This document shows, piece by piece, positions 1-10,619 of a stretch of 64,000 nucleotides of DNA. Where the stretch lies: NCBI GenBank assembly GCA_951799405.1, contig OX637345.1, positions 3,348,001-3,412,000 of the forward strand. The letters run 5' to 3'. Position 1 is the first letter of the stretch. The number at the start of each line of letters is the position of its first letter. The position numbers were made by a program, and so were the translations under genes. The notes under the pieces are model-generated. The model was not told where the DNA came from. It was given only the letters and a program-made list of their open reading frames with translations, and ran no database searches. The DNA comes from Agapetus fuscipes (lineage: Eukaryota; Arthropoda; Insecta; Trichoptera; Glossosomatidae).

Positions 1-315
1 CATACAGTGTTACCAGATCGTAATAATTGGGCGGTAAAATAATGTCAAAAAAAATCCAATAAAGTACAAAAAATCTCGTGAATTATTGCAGTGCTGCCAA
101 CGCTGAGCGGAGAGTGGAAATTAATATGCGTGGCGTATTATTCCGTCACGCGGAAACAGCAACACGCTGGCAGCACTCAATTTTATTCACACAAATGAAA
201 ACGTCATCGGATTTATTACCGCACTTTTGATTTGTATAGAACGATGTCATAATCATCGATATGATTCACTTTGCCAATGTCACCTCTGCTTCAGGGAAGG
301 TCGGGAGTAGGAAAG
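1..315. other. Noncoding; small foldback
   Basis: No gene seen. Near-complementary 13-base arms (about 90-102 and 165-177) form a foldback of about 88 bases that could be a tiny MITE relic. Confidence 0.3.
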
Positions 316-530
316 TGTAACTCCTTTCCATGTTTTCCCCGATGGGGTCGCATGTAGCGAATGGAAACATTTTTTTTACAGGTAAGGGGGCCAGCCTTAC
401 GCCAACCACTTCACTTGAAGTGGGGGTTCCCAGCTCCCAAGGTTGCTGGTATTCATTTATTGTGAAGGCTGAGTGAGCATTGCCGGTATTTTACTTTGGT
501 TTTGAAATCAACCGAAACGGGAAATAACTT
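316..530 (-). mobile_element. SINE-C copy, head missing
   Basis: It matches the body of the SINE-C copies at 2436 and 57172: a gatggggtcgcatg block, a ggtaagggggccag block, and an end near accgaaacgggaaa. The tRNA-like head is absent. Confidence 0.7.
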
Positions 531-539
531 GTTACGTTT

Positions 540-1411
540 TTTTGATCAGAGGTCCAAAAATTTCTACAGCAACGGGATCATGTCTCTACCTACAAGATGG
601 CGGATAGTCTACGAACAAAATGGCACATATGTACTGTAATTAAATGTTAATTGACTTTGAAAAAATGACCTGAATTTTCATATGAAATGCTAAGAAACTT
701 TTTCCCCCACCTAATATGTCTCTTTTTCAGTTTTACTTTGAAGTATCGATATAAATAGATTGGAAAACGATAGGATCCCACGTATCGCTCTTCATGGGAT
801 CCAAAACAGAAAAAGACCCCCAGGAAGGCCTCCGAAGAGATATACCCTTCATATGATCACAGGAGGAAGCAGCGGCACAAACCGATCCTTCAGTTCCATG
901 AAAGGAAGAAGTAGAAGACCATAAAGCTGATATAAATACTGTGGCTAGATGATTTGTGAAGGTAAGAGAAGATAAAAATTCAAATTTTCTTAAAGTTTCA
1001 ATGGCTCCATTTGCATTCTATTCAGATTGTCTTTGGTTTGATACATACATCATACATGCATATCGTAAATGTATGTGCGACACTGAAAAACTTTGGCGCC
1101 TTTTGAATTCAAAATCAGTATTGCGAATGTGGTAAAACCCGCATTCAATTCGATAGCTCAACGCTTTCGGAACTGAAAGTTTGAGTTCGATTCCGAGGAT
1201 ATCACACATTATATTTTCTCTAAACCTGGTTTTGAATTCTAACGACAATCTACGGTGAGAGATAACAATGGTTGAGTCTCTTGTAGCAGGGCTGTTAGCT
1301 GCGTAGTGTTGTGTTGCCTTTGTTTTGAGACACTGAAAGCAAGTGACGATTGATATTGTTACGAACGTATGGGTTCATACGTGAGCCTAAGCACGCTGGT
1401 GTGTGTCGAAC
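540..1411. other. Noncoding spacer
   Basis: No gene or complete repeat was recognised apart from the LINE relic at 780-925. Only short unconvincing reading frames occur. Confidence 0.4.
780..925 (+). mobile_element. LINE-3 3' relic
   Basis: One frame reads RKRPPGRPPKRY and continues to a stop. This resembles the basic GRPxxRW tail that ends the reverse transcriptase ORF of many RTE-like non-LTR retrotransposons. It is short and lacks polymerase motifs, so the call rests on that tail alone. Confidence 0.4.
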
Positions 1412-1422
1412 AATCTGGAAGT

Positions 1423-1654
1423 TTTTGTTTTTAGGCTTTCACGGCCGAATTCAGATGATTGATTTTTTTGGTTCCGGGTTTTTGACCGTGGTCCATAGTT
1501 TTGGCTTTTTTTCTTCTTTCTCGATACTTCTTGAAGACTTTCAGCTGACGTTTCGTCTCCTCTGTGGGTGACTTCTTTGGAGCTCTGCTCAAAAGTGAGA
1601 GAAAAGAAGCAAAAACTATGGACCACGGTCGAAACCCGGAACCAAGAAATCAAG
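1423..1654 (-). mobile_element. HHE element, inverted arms, 11-bp TSD
   Basis: Arms of about 62 bases (1457-1522 and 1597-1658) are nearly complementary and flank a 74-base core. On the minus strand the core contains gaggagacgaaacgtcagc, a shortened form of the CTGAnGA...GAAACGTC motif seen at 62097. The direct repeat aatctggaagt occurs at 1412-1422 and 1655-1665 and is read as a target-site duplication. No protein is encoded. Confidence 0.6.
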
Positions 1655-1829
1655 AATCTGGAAGTGTTTCGAAAAAATTATTATGGAAGTATGTGGCATA
1701 TTCTCGAATACGCGAGAACCAACGGTATGAGCCGTATAATGGAGGCAGCATTTATGTGAGAGCTAAAGAGTCTCTTTCAACATTGTGCCGCGAAGTCCTT
1801 ATAAGCTAGAGCGAGAAGAGTGACAAATA

Positions 1830-2050
1830 AATCTAAATCTAAGTTGCAAAGATATGTATCATTTGAGATTCACATTAAATGCATTCCTACAAGCAGACAC
1901 GCATAATTTTGCGCTCACACATGCCGCATGTGGACCCAAAATATAAAAACCCAATCTCAAATGAACATAAGCCCTGCAACTCTTGCCGTCCTTCCCTGAA
2001 ACAGGGGTGGCATTGGCAAAGTGAACCATTTTTTACGGTATGGGTGGTCA
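1830..2050 (-). mobile_element. SINE-A copy
   Basis: It starts at the ctaagttgcaaagat end and runs through ccctgaaacaggggtgg to tgggtggtca. The outermost head is missing. Confidence 0.75.
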
Positions 2051-2435
2051 CAAAACAAATAAATGTTGTTTAATAAATAACAGTTAGTTATATTTTAAGA
2101 ACCCCAAATAAAATCATAACAGTATCAATATACAACGGTGGTTGTGTGAGAAACAGAGTCGCTTGAATCATTGTAACGCGAACCAATCATCCTAATACAT
2201 ACGAAGAAGTTTTCAAAATCGCATCGCAGCGGTGTGCAAAACCAAAAAGCAGATAAACACTGTGCGCGTCAGTCTGGGGGGAGGACTCATTCTTCAGGAG
2301 CAAACTTTATAAAAGCAAATTCCTTTATGGGGAAATCAAGTTCCGGCAGACTTTACAAGATTCACACAAGTCGTAGAACGGAAGGCCGGTGCTACGGTTA
2401 CGTAGACCGTGTGCAAAAGTGGTGACAACTAAGCT
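2051..2435. other. Noncoding spacer
   Basis: No recognisable gene or repeat family. Confidence 0.35.
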
Positions 2436-2768
2436 ACACATATAGTGTAACTTCATGCCGCGTTATCCCCGAAGGGATCGCATGCGGCGAGTTGAACCCA
2501 TTTATTATTATAGGTAAGGGGGCCGGCCTTACGCCAACCACTTCAGTTGAAGTTGGGGGTTTCCCAGCTCCCGAGAGGGCTGGTACTCGTTTCTTATGAA
2601 GGCTGAGTAAGCCTTGCCGGTGCTTTATTTTGGTGCGATTTATTTATTTAACAACATTTTGGGGTTTGAAATAAAGACCGAAACGGGAAATCACTTCCGA
2701 CACCCATGGTGGGATTCGAACCCGAGCTCACGGCATCGAATGCAAGCACTCTACCAACTAAGCTATCT
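2436..2768 (-). mobile_element. SINE-C, near full length
   Basis: On the minus strand it opens with a tRNA-like head (tagctta-gttggtagagtg, then B box ggttcgaatcccacc) at about 2768-2700. It then runs through the body to the acactatatgtgtagct end near 2440. It is one of the reference copies for this family. Confidence 0.8.
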
Positions 2769-3007
2769 ATAATATAAGTTGCAAAGACATATAAACGTTT
2801 AAAGATCAAATGCATGCCCACAAACAAACACTTCTAGTTCGCATTTACAAATGCTGAATGTGTACTTACAAATAAAATCCAAACCTCAAATGAACATAAA
2901 CCCTACAACTTTTGCCGACCTTCCCTGACACAGGGCTGACATTGTCAAAGTGAACCTTTTTTCACAGTATGGGTGGTCAGCCTCATACCAACCTATAAGT
3001 CAAGGAA
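2768..3007 (-). mobile_element. SINE-A, full length
   Basis: Both family ends are present: taagttgcaaagac at the left and accaacctataagtcaagga at the right. Confidence 0.8.
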
Positions 3008-3547
3008 TCGATCGGACTATTTAACTATTCTTTAAAGGAGATTTTAAAAAGAGCAAGTTATTATTTTATCGTAACACAAACTATTAAAATTTCAAAATAT
3101 TGAAAGGGTTGTAATTTTTACAGGAAAGTCAGAAGTGAAAAAGTGTTTTTCATGCATTTTCTACGCTCGAGGATGCATTCAGTATTTTATGCGAAATTTC
3201 ACATAAAACCTGCAGACAGTCTGATCCGTATTTCAATATGAAGGTAAATGCAGTCAAAAACTTTATCTCAGACACCAGTGCACCAAGTATAGATGCAACT
3301 TTATCCACGTTTAAACGCAAACGTAGCGTTAACCAAAATATTATTTAAAAAAAAAAAAAAAAAAAACATATTTCATCGTTTGCTTTATTTTGGAAACATT
3401 TTTATGTTTTTCATTACAGAATTGTACATTATTGACTTATTTAGGTTTTCAGCAGTAACTTTGTGAAAGTTCATCTTTACAATTGTTAAAAATGAAAAAA
3501 TATTTAATAATAAAAAATATTATATAAAAATATAATATCATCCAATA
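3008..3547. other. AT-rich noncoding
   Basis: Nothing is recognised apart from a homopolymer of about 21 A ending near 3366, which could be an old retroposon tail. Confidence 0.4.
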
Positions 3548-3876
3548 TATTTTATTTCACAATCACCGCAAGAAATCTCAAAACGAGAATCGATGAGCAT
3601 CGCCGCTGCCTCACAAGCAACAACCACTCGGAATTTGCAAATCACATCATGGAGTCAAACCATTCTTTCCACTCCCACAAATTAAAACTCCTAAACCACA
3701 TTACTAACAAAGGAAAGATAATGAGTAGCTTTGAAAATCTTCAGATACACAAAAATTTAAATTCAGAAAACAATTTAATTAACAACATTGTCTTTCCGAA
3801 TACATCCCCTCTTCTTTCATTGTTTCCTCTTAAGCTCCGCCCACCTTATACCCCTTCCCCTTCTATAATTGATTAA
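3548..3876 (+). mobile_element. Penelope-like element, ORF C-terminus
   Basis: An open frame reads NLKTRIDEHRR, then NNHSEFANHIMESNHSF, then a conserved-looking tail to a stop after SIID. The spacing (TR..EH, then S.FA.H....H) resembles the end of the GIY-YIG endonuclease domain of Penelope-like retroelements. The reverse transcriptase is missing, so this is a 5'-truncated relic. A hammerhead-like motif follows at 3923, as is known for Penelope terminal repeats. The family call is from memory of the motif, not a search. Confidence 0.6.
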
Positions 3877-3922
3877 ATTCTGACTGTATTTTTTGTATTT
3901 CTATGTTAGTTTTAAGTTGACA

Positions 3923-3962
3923 CCCGTCGATGGTGGATATTGACCCACCGAAACTAGTAGTG
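3923..3962 (+). other. Hammerhead-like motif behind PLE fragment
   Basis: ggtgg (3932-3936) can pair with ccacc (3945-3949), followed by gaaactagtagt. The upstream CTGAnGA box is degraded to gtcgatg, so catalytic activity is unlikely in this copy. Confidence 0.4.
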
Positions 3963-4227
3963 TTTTAAAAATAAAGCTCACACAGTGAATTATTACAAAG
4001 TTTTTCATTTTTAACAATTGTACATTATTTAGTCTCACAAGAATTCGATTTTTGATAATGTGAAAAGTCTTTGAGAAAATATGGAAAAACTGTTTTCGAG
4101 AAAATAAATAATTAAGTAGTTTCAGTGTGTTCATATTTTCTCGAAAACTTTCCCAAAAATCGGCTTCTTGTAAGAATAAAGAATGTATATTTCTGTATTG
4201 AAAAAAAAATCTAAAACATAGCACGTA

Positions 4228-4744
4228 TTGTATTGTACTGTATCCTGCCGCCGTTCCACTAGGGGTGGCCGGTACCTCCGCAGATGCGCCTCCACTTTTT
4301 TCTGTCCTTACAAACCACTTTCATTTCCTCAATATTCATCACCTTTTTCATACATACTCTTCTCTTATTTTCACTCTGCAGGTTCCATTCTTTCGCAATC
4401 TCACCTATTTGGTCTAACCATTCTTTCCTCGGCCTTCCCCTTCCGCGCTTTCCTCTGACATTTCCTTTGTACACTTTCTTCGTTAGTCGTTCATCATCCA
4501 TTCTTTCGAGATGTCCGAACCATCTCATCGTACTTTTTTGTACTTTCATTCTCATATTCTCTTTTATACCACACTCGTTCATCACCCAATCATTACGTAC
4601 TCTATCATTCAGTGTTTTTCCAGCCATTGCTCTCAGGTAAGCCATTTCAACCGTACATACTTTACTCAGCTCACATTCATTAACTGTCCACGCCTCACTT
4701 CCATACATCAATGTCGGAACCAATATACCATTGTGGACCGCCAC
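4228..4744 (-). mobile_element. LINE-1a, 3' end of RT ORF
   Basis: The minus-strand frame of 161 residues begins MAVHNGILVPTLMYGSEAWT and contains RWFGHLERM and GRGRPRKEWLDQIG, the typical C-terminal part of RTE-type endonuclease-reverse transcriptase ORFs. It ends at GGTGHP, followed by a tail of taca/cagta repeats. It is 5' truncated and has no catalytic polymerase residues. Confidence 0.8.
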
Positions 4745-4817
4745 GTAAAAAACGAAACAAAAGGTTTTTTTTTTGTGGTGCCGTTTTTTAAGTTTTATAT
4801 TATATTTTTTATAATTT

Positions 4818-5008
4818 AGATCTAATCTAATCTAAGTTGCAAAATATATGTAACATAAAAGATTCACATTATATGCACATTCACAAACAGACATGCACAA
4901 GTTTGCGCTTAACATGCCGCATGTGGTCCTACAATATAAAAACACGAATCTCACATGGACATACTCCCTGCAACTCTTGCCGACCTTCCCTGAAAACAGG
5001 GGTGACAA
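4818..5008 (-). mobile_element. SINE-A, truncated head
   Basis: The (aatct)n end is intact. The copy stops after ccctgaaaacaggggtgac. Confidence 0.75.
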
Positions 5009-5107
5009 ATAATTAATAAACAGACCTGATTTATTTCATTATTGCCACTCTTTTACTAAGACCGTAAAGTTTAAGGAACAAAAACCACAGGCTTAGGGTA
5101 TATTTTT

Positions 5108-5365
5108 ACCAGTCCGCAGTCTAGTGGTAATGCTTCGGACTTGTAAATGCTAGATCGTGGGTTCGAATCTCAGCGGAGCATAAAAAAATTACCATTATTA
5201 TTTTCAAATATGCTCTTCGCTGGGTTGAAAAATTCATATAACTTTACCAAAGACCGGTTATCAAAAGGTCCATCCAGCCTTCCAGCAACTCGGTCTTGCT
5301 TGAGAATTGTCGCTTCCTATAAAGACGAGAAGGCTCGTAATGGGCTCTTGCTTAACACATTTTTG
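5108..5365 (+). mobile_element. SINE-B copy
   Basis: The tRNA-like head has an A-box region (agtctagtggtaatg) and B box (gggttcgaatctc). The body continues through gctcttcgctgggttgaaaa to gggctcttgct. The LINE-like tail is lost and there is no 5S part. Confidence 0.8.
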
Positions 5366-5800
5366 GTTAAACGCCATTTGTGAGTCAGACATAAAAATTT
5401 ACACTCGAGGTTCCGATATCAGAAGCGCCTGGTGCACAAGTAGGTGCACAAATGCAGGAGATATTGAATTCTGCAGACAAAATCAAACTTGGGACTGTAA
5501 GCTTGGGAGCATAATATCTTTATCTATATTACTATGGAGGATTGCATACTTCCCCGTAAATATGGATCCAAGTCTGCGAAGGAAATGAAAACGGAAGAAA
5601 TGTGACAGGAAGAGTTGAAATCAAGAAGTAAACAAAAGAATGGAGTAAGAACGGTTTTTACACGGATGTCAGAAATTTGATTTTTCTCGTCGAGCAAACG
5701 GCACAGGTCTATCGGGGCTATTTTTAGACATTTTAGTCGTCAGTTGAGCCCACGCTTTGACAAACTAATGGTGCCTGCGCTGGAATTTTCATCAGCACGG
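5366..5800. other. Noncoding spacer
   Basis: No gene or known repeat recognised. Confidence 0.35.
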
Positions 5801-6056
5801 TTCCTTGACTTATAGGTTGGTATGCAGGTGACCACCCATGCTGTAAAAATGGTTCACTTTGCCAATGTCACCCCTGTTACAGGGAAGGATGGCAGGAGTT
5901 GCAGGGTGTACGTCCATTTTAGATTTGGTTTTTATGTTGTAGGTTCACATGAGGCATGTGCAAGCGCGAACTTGTATGTGTCTGGTTGTGAGAATGCATG
6001 TAATGTGAATCTCCAATGTAACATATCTTTGCAACTTAGATTAGATTGGATTAGAC
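5801..6056 (+). mobile_element. SINE-A, full length
   Basis: It starts ttccttgacttataggttgg and ends cttagattagattggatta. A tRNA-like A-box region (taggttggtatg) and a weak B box (ggttcactttgcc) sit at tRNA-like spacing, suggesting tRNA ancestry. Confidence 0.8.
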
Positions 6057-6302
6057 GGTTATTCTTATTTACCGAATTTTGTAATAATTGTATGAAAACC
6101 AATCAGCTGTTCACTTGCGGCCATCTTGGATTGACAGGTCTTCATACAAATACAACATTAGTTTGTCAAAGCGTGGGCTCAACCGACGACTAAAATGTCT
6201 AAGAATAGCCCCGTATGTGACTAGGGTCAGACCCTTCACTTTGACCGTAAGTATTTTTTAAAAAGTATTTAAATTTGCGTTAATTCTTCGTTAAAATATT
6301 AA

Positions 6303-6600
6303 TCTATAATCTTAGTTGCAAAGATATATTAACATTTTAGATTGATAATGTTAAATGTACGCCCAAAAGAAGACATGTGAACTTACAACATATAAAAACC
6401 CAAATCTCAAATGAAGATGAAAAGTATCCCCCCACTTCAACTGAAGTGGATGGCGTGAGGCCGGCCCCCTTACCTGTAACAATAAAAAGGTTTCTCTCGC
6501 TACCCTTTCGCGGAGAACGCTACAATAGTTACGCTATATGTGTAGCATAGTCACTATGCAACTCTTGCCGTCCTTCCCTGAAACAGGTATAGTAATAGTG
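6303..6600 (-). mobile_element. SINE-A split by SINE-C
   Basis: Left part 6303-6421 and right part 6548-6600 together form a partial SINE-A. A SINE-C fragment lies between them. Confidence 0.65.
6424..6546 (+). mobile_element. SINE-C fragment inside SINE-A
   Basis: Only the 3' half is present, from cccccacttcaactgaag to gctatatgtgtagc. It is nested, so it is younger than the surrounding SINE-A. Confidence 0.65.
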
Positions 6601-6658
6601 CACCAAAGACTTACATTTACCAAAAATAACACTGTATACGAATTATTGTCAATTGATA

Positions 6659-6912
6659 TTCCTTGACTTATAGGTTGGTATGGGGCTGACCACCCATACT
6701 GTAAAAAATGGTTCACTTTACCAATGTCACCCCTGTGTTAGGGAAGGTCGGCAAAAGTTGTAGGGCTTATGTTCATTTGCGGTTTGGATTTTATTTGTAA
6801 GTACACAATCAGCATTTGTAAGCGCGAACTACACGTGTTTGTTTGTGGGCATGCATTTGAGAGCTTTAAATGAATATATTCTTGCAACTTAGATTCTGGA
6901 TTATAGATTATT
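6659..6912 (+). mobile_element. SINE-A, full length
   Basis: Head ttccttgacttataggttgg and end cttgcaacttagatt are present. The tail repeat has decayed to attctggattatag. Confidence 0.8.
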
Positions 6913-7148
6913 ATTATAGATACGTCTATTTTTCGTGGACTAAAAAAATCATTACGAGATAAAACATCCAACGTACTTAAAAGTTTTATGTCTGATAGTT
7001 CGTATTATATTTATACAGAGAAAAAATCACTGTGTTTTCAATTTTCCTGGACTCGGAACAGCGTAAAAGGCTTTATCGTTGAAAAGAAAATACTACCTAG
7101 TAGAGATGTGAGAAGCACCTAGGAAGAGTATTTAGAAATACTATCTTT

Positions 7149-7548
7149 AATCTAAGTTGCGCAGCTTTATTGGCATTTCAGTTACGCTCTAACACTTTAA
7201 AGAATGAAAAAAAAAACGGATTTTACTGACCGTGCAAAAGAGAAGAACGATTTTCTCTACGTTTCGTCGGAATCATATCCTCAGGAGACGTGTGTCCTCT
7301 TTTGTTTCATTCTTTTAAATGTCTAACGACCGTAATCATAATTTGAAACGCTCTAACACGCTCAAAAGCGTGCAATTCACGCTTACACATGCTGCATGTA
7401 TTCTTACAAAATAAAAACAAAAGTATCTGACATGAGCATAAACCTTGAAATTCCTGCCGGTATTCCCTGAAACTCGGGTGGCATTGACAAAAGTGAACCA
7501 AGCTTCTACAGCATGGGAGTCATCCTCACAACAACCTATTAGTCAAGG
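7149..7548 (-). mobile_element. SINE-A split by an HHE element
   Basis: The pieces at 7149-7195 and 7348-7548 flank the insertion at 7196-7347. Confidence 0.6.
7196..7347 (-). mobile_element. HHE element, 12-bp TSD
   Basis: The direct repeat acgctctaacac occurs at 7184-7195 and 7348-7359. The left arm (acggattttactgaccgtg) matches the arm of the element at 36957. The minus-strand core reads cctgaggatatgattccgac and then gaaacgtag, keeping the CTGAGGA and GAAAC boxes. The opposite arm is largely deleted. Confidence 0.6.
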
Positions 7549-7608
7549 AACAAGTTTGATGAAACAAGAACTAGTAAAAATAAATGTTGTCTGTTGAACA
7601 TATTTGTC

Positions 7609-7898
7609 ACCGGTCCGTAGTCTAGTGGTAACACTTCGGACTCGTACATAGAAGATCGTGGGTTCGAATCCCGGCGAAACACAAAAATACATCCCATTTA
7701 TATTTTCAAATTTGCTTTTGGCTGGATTGAAAAATTCATAAACATATACCAAAGACCCATCCAGCCTTACAGCAACTGGGTTTGGCTTGAGAATTGGCGT
7801 TTTCATAGCAACGACCAAGCTCGCAGAGGTCTCTTGAGTCGTGATTCACACGAAAAAAGCGCTCACCAAATAAATCATCCTAATATTATTATTATTAA
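7609..7898 (+). mobile_element. SINE-B with LINE-type tail
   Basis: The head starts accggtccgtagtctagtgg. The 3' end reads tcatcctaatattattatt, the tail shared with LINE-2. Confidence 0.85.
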
Positions 7899-7953
7899 TC
7901 TATTGAATCCGTCGACTGTCGAAACTTCATCTTGACTACTTCCTCCGACATAT

Positions 7954-8200
7954 CGCACGTTTAATAATAAAGAGCAAAAACTCAAAAAACATGAATGTTG
8001 GGAAATCGCGTTTGAAGTTCAGACAGCCAGTACAACTTGTATGGGATGAAAAAGGCGACCGATGTTTTATCTCGGTCATATTCGTCCAAATTGAACGGCT
8101 GTCGCATTCTACCTATTCTTCTCACATTGTTCTTGCGTTTTATTACAAAATCTCGATTTTCCCAATTTTCGAGTTATTTCTCTTTATTATTAAACGTGCG
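7954..8200. mobile_element. MITE-1 copy, TSD atat
   Basis: A 247-bp element with ~30-bp terminal inverted repeats starting cgcacgtttaataataaaga. It is flanked by atat at 7950-7953 and 8201-8204. The short frame inside is conserved only because the copies are alike; no transposase is encoded. Confidence 0.88.
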
Positions 8201-8204
8201 ATAT

Positions 8205-8560
8205 ATATAGTTGTTCCAGTATCAGAAGTATCTGATACAGTAACCAGTAGATCTCCTCTCATCCCCATCTGATGCCTCGCCTGGTGTACTATTCCCCTGG
8301 GCTGCAGCCACGGCAGATGCGGGAGGGACTAGAGAGCCATGTGTGGAGGCCAATCAACGCCAAGTGATGAAAAAATAACTTCGTTTGTGGGTGACCAGAA
8401 CCACACTAGAAAACACATCATATTAACGCTACATCATCCTGGACTATAGAATATGCGAGTGCAATACATCTGCTATTTTACAATTTTCCTGATTCGTAGA
8501 TAGTTCCATTTATTTTAGAAAGTTTACAGGTAGCGTCTCCGAAAGGGCCATAATCTATAA
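8205..8560. other. Noncoding spacer
   Basis: Nothing recognised. Confidence 0.3.
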
Positions 8561-8561
8561 T

Positions 8562-8655
8562 GTGAGTTGCCAAGAGTTATTAACATTTAAAATTAATATC
8601 AAATGCATGCCCTCAAACAGACACGTGTATGTTTACGCTTACAAATCCTGCATTT
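8562..8655 (-). mobile_element. SINE-A fragment
   Basis: The (aatct) side half is cut off by the SINE-B at 8656. Confidence 0.6.
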
Positions 8656-8862
8656 GACCGGTCCTTAGTCAACACCTCTGAGTCGTAAATTGAAGGCTGT
8701 GAGTTCGAATCTCGGCAGAGCACACAAAATATACCATTTATATTTTCAAATATGCTCTTCCCAGATTGAAAAAATCATATACCTTTAACAAAGGTCCATC
8801 CAACCTTACAACAACTAGGTCTTGCTAGAGTATTGGTGCTTTGAAGCGACGACCAAGCTCGT
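8656..8862 (+). mobile_element. SINE-B, tailless
   Basis: The head gaccggtccttagtc is decayed. The body ends at agctcgtaaa without the LINE-type tail. Confidence 0.7.
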
Positions 8863-8869
8863 AAAAATT

Positions 8870-8966
8870 CCGGTCGATAGCTCAGTAGTTAGAGTGCAAG
8901 CACTCCATGCCGAGAGCAAGGGTTCGATCCCCACCGAGGGTGTCCGAAATGATTTCCCGTTTCAGT
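8870..8966 (+). mobile_element. SINE-C head fragment
   Basis: The tRNA-like head ggtcgatagctcagtag and B box gggttcgatcccc are clear. The copy stops after ttcccgtttcag. Confidence 0.75.
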
Positions 8967-9240
8967 GTTCCTTGACTTATAGGTGTTCCTTGACTTATAG
9001 GTTGTTATGCGGCTGACCACCCATAATGTAAAAATTGGTTCACTTTGCCAATGTCACCTCTGTTTCAGGGAAGGACGGCAAGAGTTGCAAGGCTTATGTT
9101 CATTTGAGATTGGGTTTTTATATTGTAGGTCCACATGCGGCATGTGTTAGCGCGAAATTATACATATCTGCTTGTGGGAATGCATTTAATATAAAACTTA
9201 AATGATATATATCTTTGCAGCTTAGATTAGATTAGATTAG
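8964..9240 (+). mobile_element. SINE-A with doubled head
   Basis: The first ~20 bases (gttccttgacttataggt) occur twice in tandem at 8964 and 8983. The tail is (gatta)n. Confidence 0.8.
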
Positions 9241-9255
9241 ATTAGAGTGTCGATT

Positions 9256-9418
9256 CAAACTCAGCTTTCACAAGAAATGAGAACCAGCCCCCCGAAAAGT
9301 GGTTGGTGTAAGGCCGGCCACCTAACCCGTAGAAATAAATAGGTCTCGAATCGCCACATGCGACCCCTTCGGGGGTAAAGCAGGCAAGAAGTTATATACA
9401 CTATATGTGTGGCTTAGA
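9256..9418 (+). mobile_element. SINE-C 3' part
   Basis: It runs from tcacaagaaatgagaaccag to ctatatgtgtggct and lacks the head. Confidence 0.65.
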
Positions 9419-9419
9419 T

Positions 9420-9990
9420 GCATGTTTATATGCGTACCAATGACATCTTTATTTTTACTTCTTAAAAAATATATGTTTCTGATCCTTGCAATGTAATCTA
9501 CACAACCATAGCATTTTCAACTGATTTTTCCCAACCACTAGAATTACCCTATTTAGTTTATATACGGAAGTGCTTCATTTCTATCGCCTATTTTCACCAG
9601 CAAATCACTTGGTTATAAATCTCCAGGTGGATGCTTCTGGAGACACCAGGTCTACTTCCGCACTCTCCGCACCTCTTGTGACTCCTGACTCCTACCCGGG
9701 TACACTCTGGATGACGGAGTCAGGGGGGGTGGAAAGATTTATTCACAGGAAAAAATATAGGTGGATGGGGGGGATAGAGGCGTTCAGAATAGACCATTCT
9801 GTGAATAGTTTTCGTGTGGAACAGAAAAAAACATAAAATTCATAATGTATTATTATTATTATTTATTTTTTAAGAAAATAAACGATATTCTTTTTCAACT
9901 TAAATCAAAATTTAATTTGATTTTCACTTCACATGAGATGTATTATCACTAGCGCTTTTAACGATGTCACCTCGTCAGTATCAAGAGATT
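9420..9990. other. Noncoding spacer
   Basis: No gene recognised. A short frame at 9570-9836 has no recognisable domain. Confidence 0.35.
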
Positions 9991-9992
9991 CT

Positions 9993-10068
9993 ATAATCTA
10001 AGTTGCAAAGATATCTTAACATTTAAAATTCATATTAAATGCATGCCCATAAGTAGATACGCACAAGT
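9993..10068 (-). mobile_element. SINE-A fragment
   Basis: The (aatct) side only, ending in an (aat)n run. Confidence 0.55.
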
Positions 10069-10091
10069 TAATAAATAATAATAATAATCTA

Positions 10092-10304
10092 CTGTAATCT
10101 GTAATCTAAGTTGCAAGGATATATTCATTCATAGCTCTCAGATGTATACCCACAAACAAACACGTGTAGTTCGCGCTTACAAATGCTGATTGTGTACTTA
10201 CAGATAAAATCCAAACCTCAAATGAACATAAGCCCTGCAACTCTTGCCGACATTCCCTGAAACAGGGGTGACATTGGCAAAGTGAACCATTTTTTACAGT
10301 ATGG
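10092..10304 (-). mobile_element. SINE-A copy
   Basis: It runs from ctaagttgcaaggat to a truncated end at acagtatggg. Confidence 0.7.
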
Positions 10305-10309
10305 GATTT

Positions 10310-10445
10310 GACGTTCGGATTTTGTTTGTAAGTACACATTTTTACACATTCAGCATTTGTAAGCGCGCGAACTTTACGTGTTTGTTTGTGGGCATGCATT
10401 TGATATGAGCTTTAAATGTTAATACATCTTTGCAACTTAGATTAT
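10310..10445 (+). mobile_element. SINE-A 3' half
   Basis: It runs tail to tail with the preceding copy, from gttcggattttgtttgtaag to cttagattat. Confidence 0.65.
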
Positions 10446-10498
10446 ATAGTTTAAGTTGAAGAACTTTTTTTTTGACGCGCAATATAAGCCCCACGTAT

Positions 10499-10616
10499 GA
10501 TGCCAATGTCACCCCTGTTTCAGGGAAAGTCGGCAAAAAATGCAGGGTTTATGTTCATTTGAGTTTTGGATTTTAATTTGTGAATGAGTTTAAATGGTAA
10601 TGTATCTTTGCAACAG
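10499..10616 (+). mobile_element. SINE-A fragment
   Basis: It includes gccaatgtcacccctgtttc and ends tatctttgcaac. Confidence 0.6.
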
Positions 10617-10619
10617 CAA

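Noticed and set aside
7255..7300. Intact hammerhead at 7196-7347
   Set aside because: CTGAGGA and GAAAC boxes are kept but the pairing half of stem II is missing, so it was listed only as a decayed copy.
7991..8272. 93-residue frame conserved at 7991, 16506 and 30046
   Set aside because: Conservation is that of the whole 247-bp MITE-1, which has noncoding inverted repeats; no domain and no coding bias.
8870..8966. Free tRNA genes (many gggttcgaatccc B boxes in the window)
   Set aside because: Each is the head of a SINE with a shared non-tRNA body, and none could be folded by eye into a full cloverleaf with an acceptor stem.
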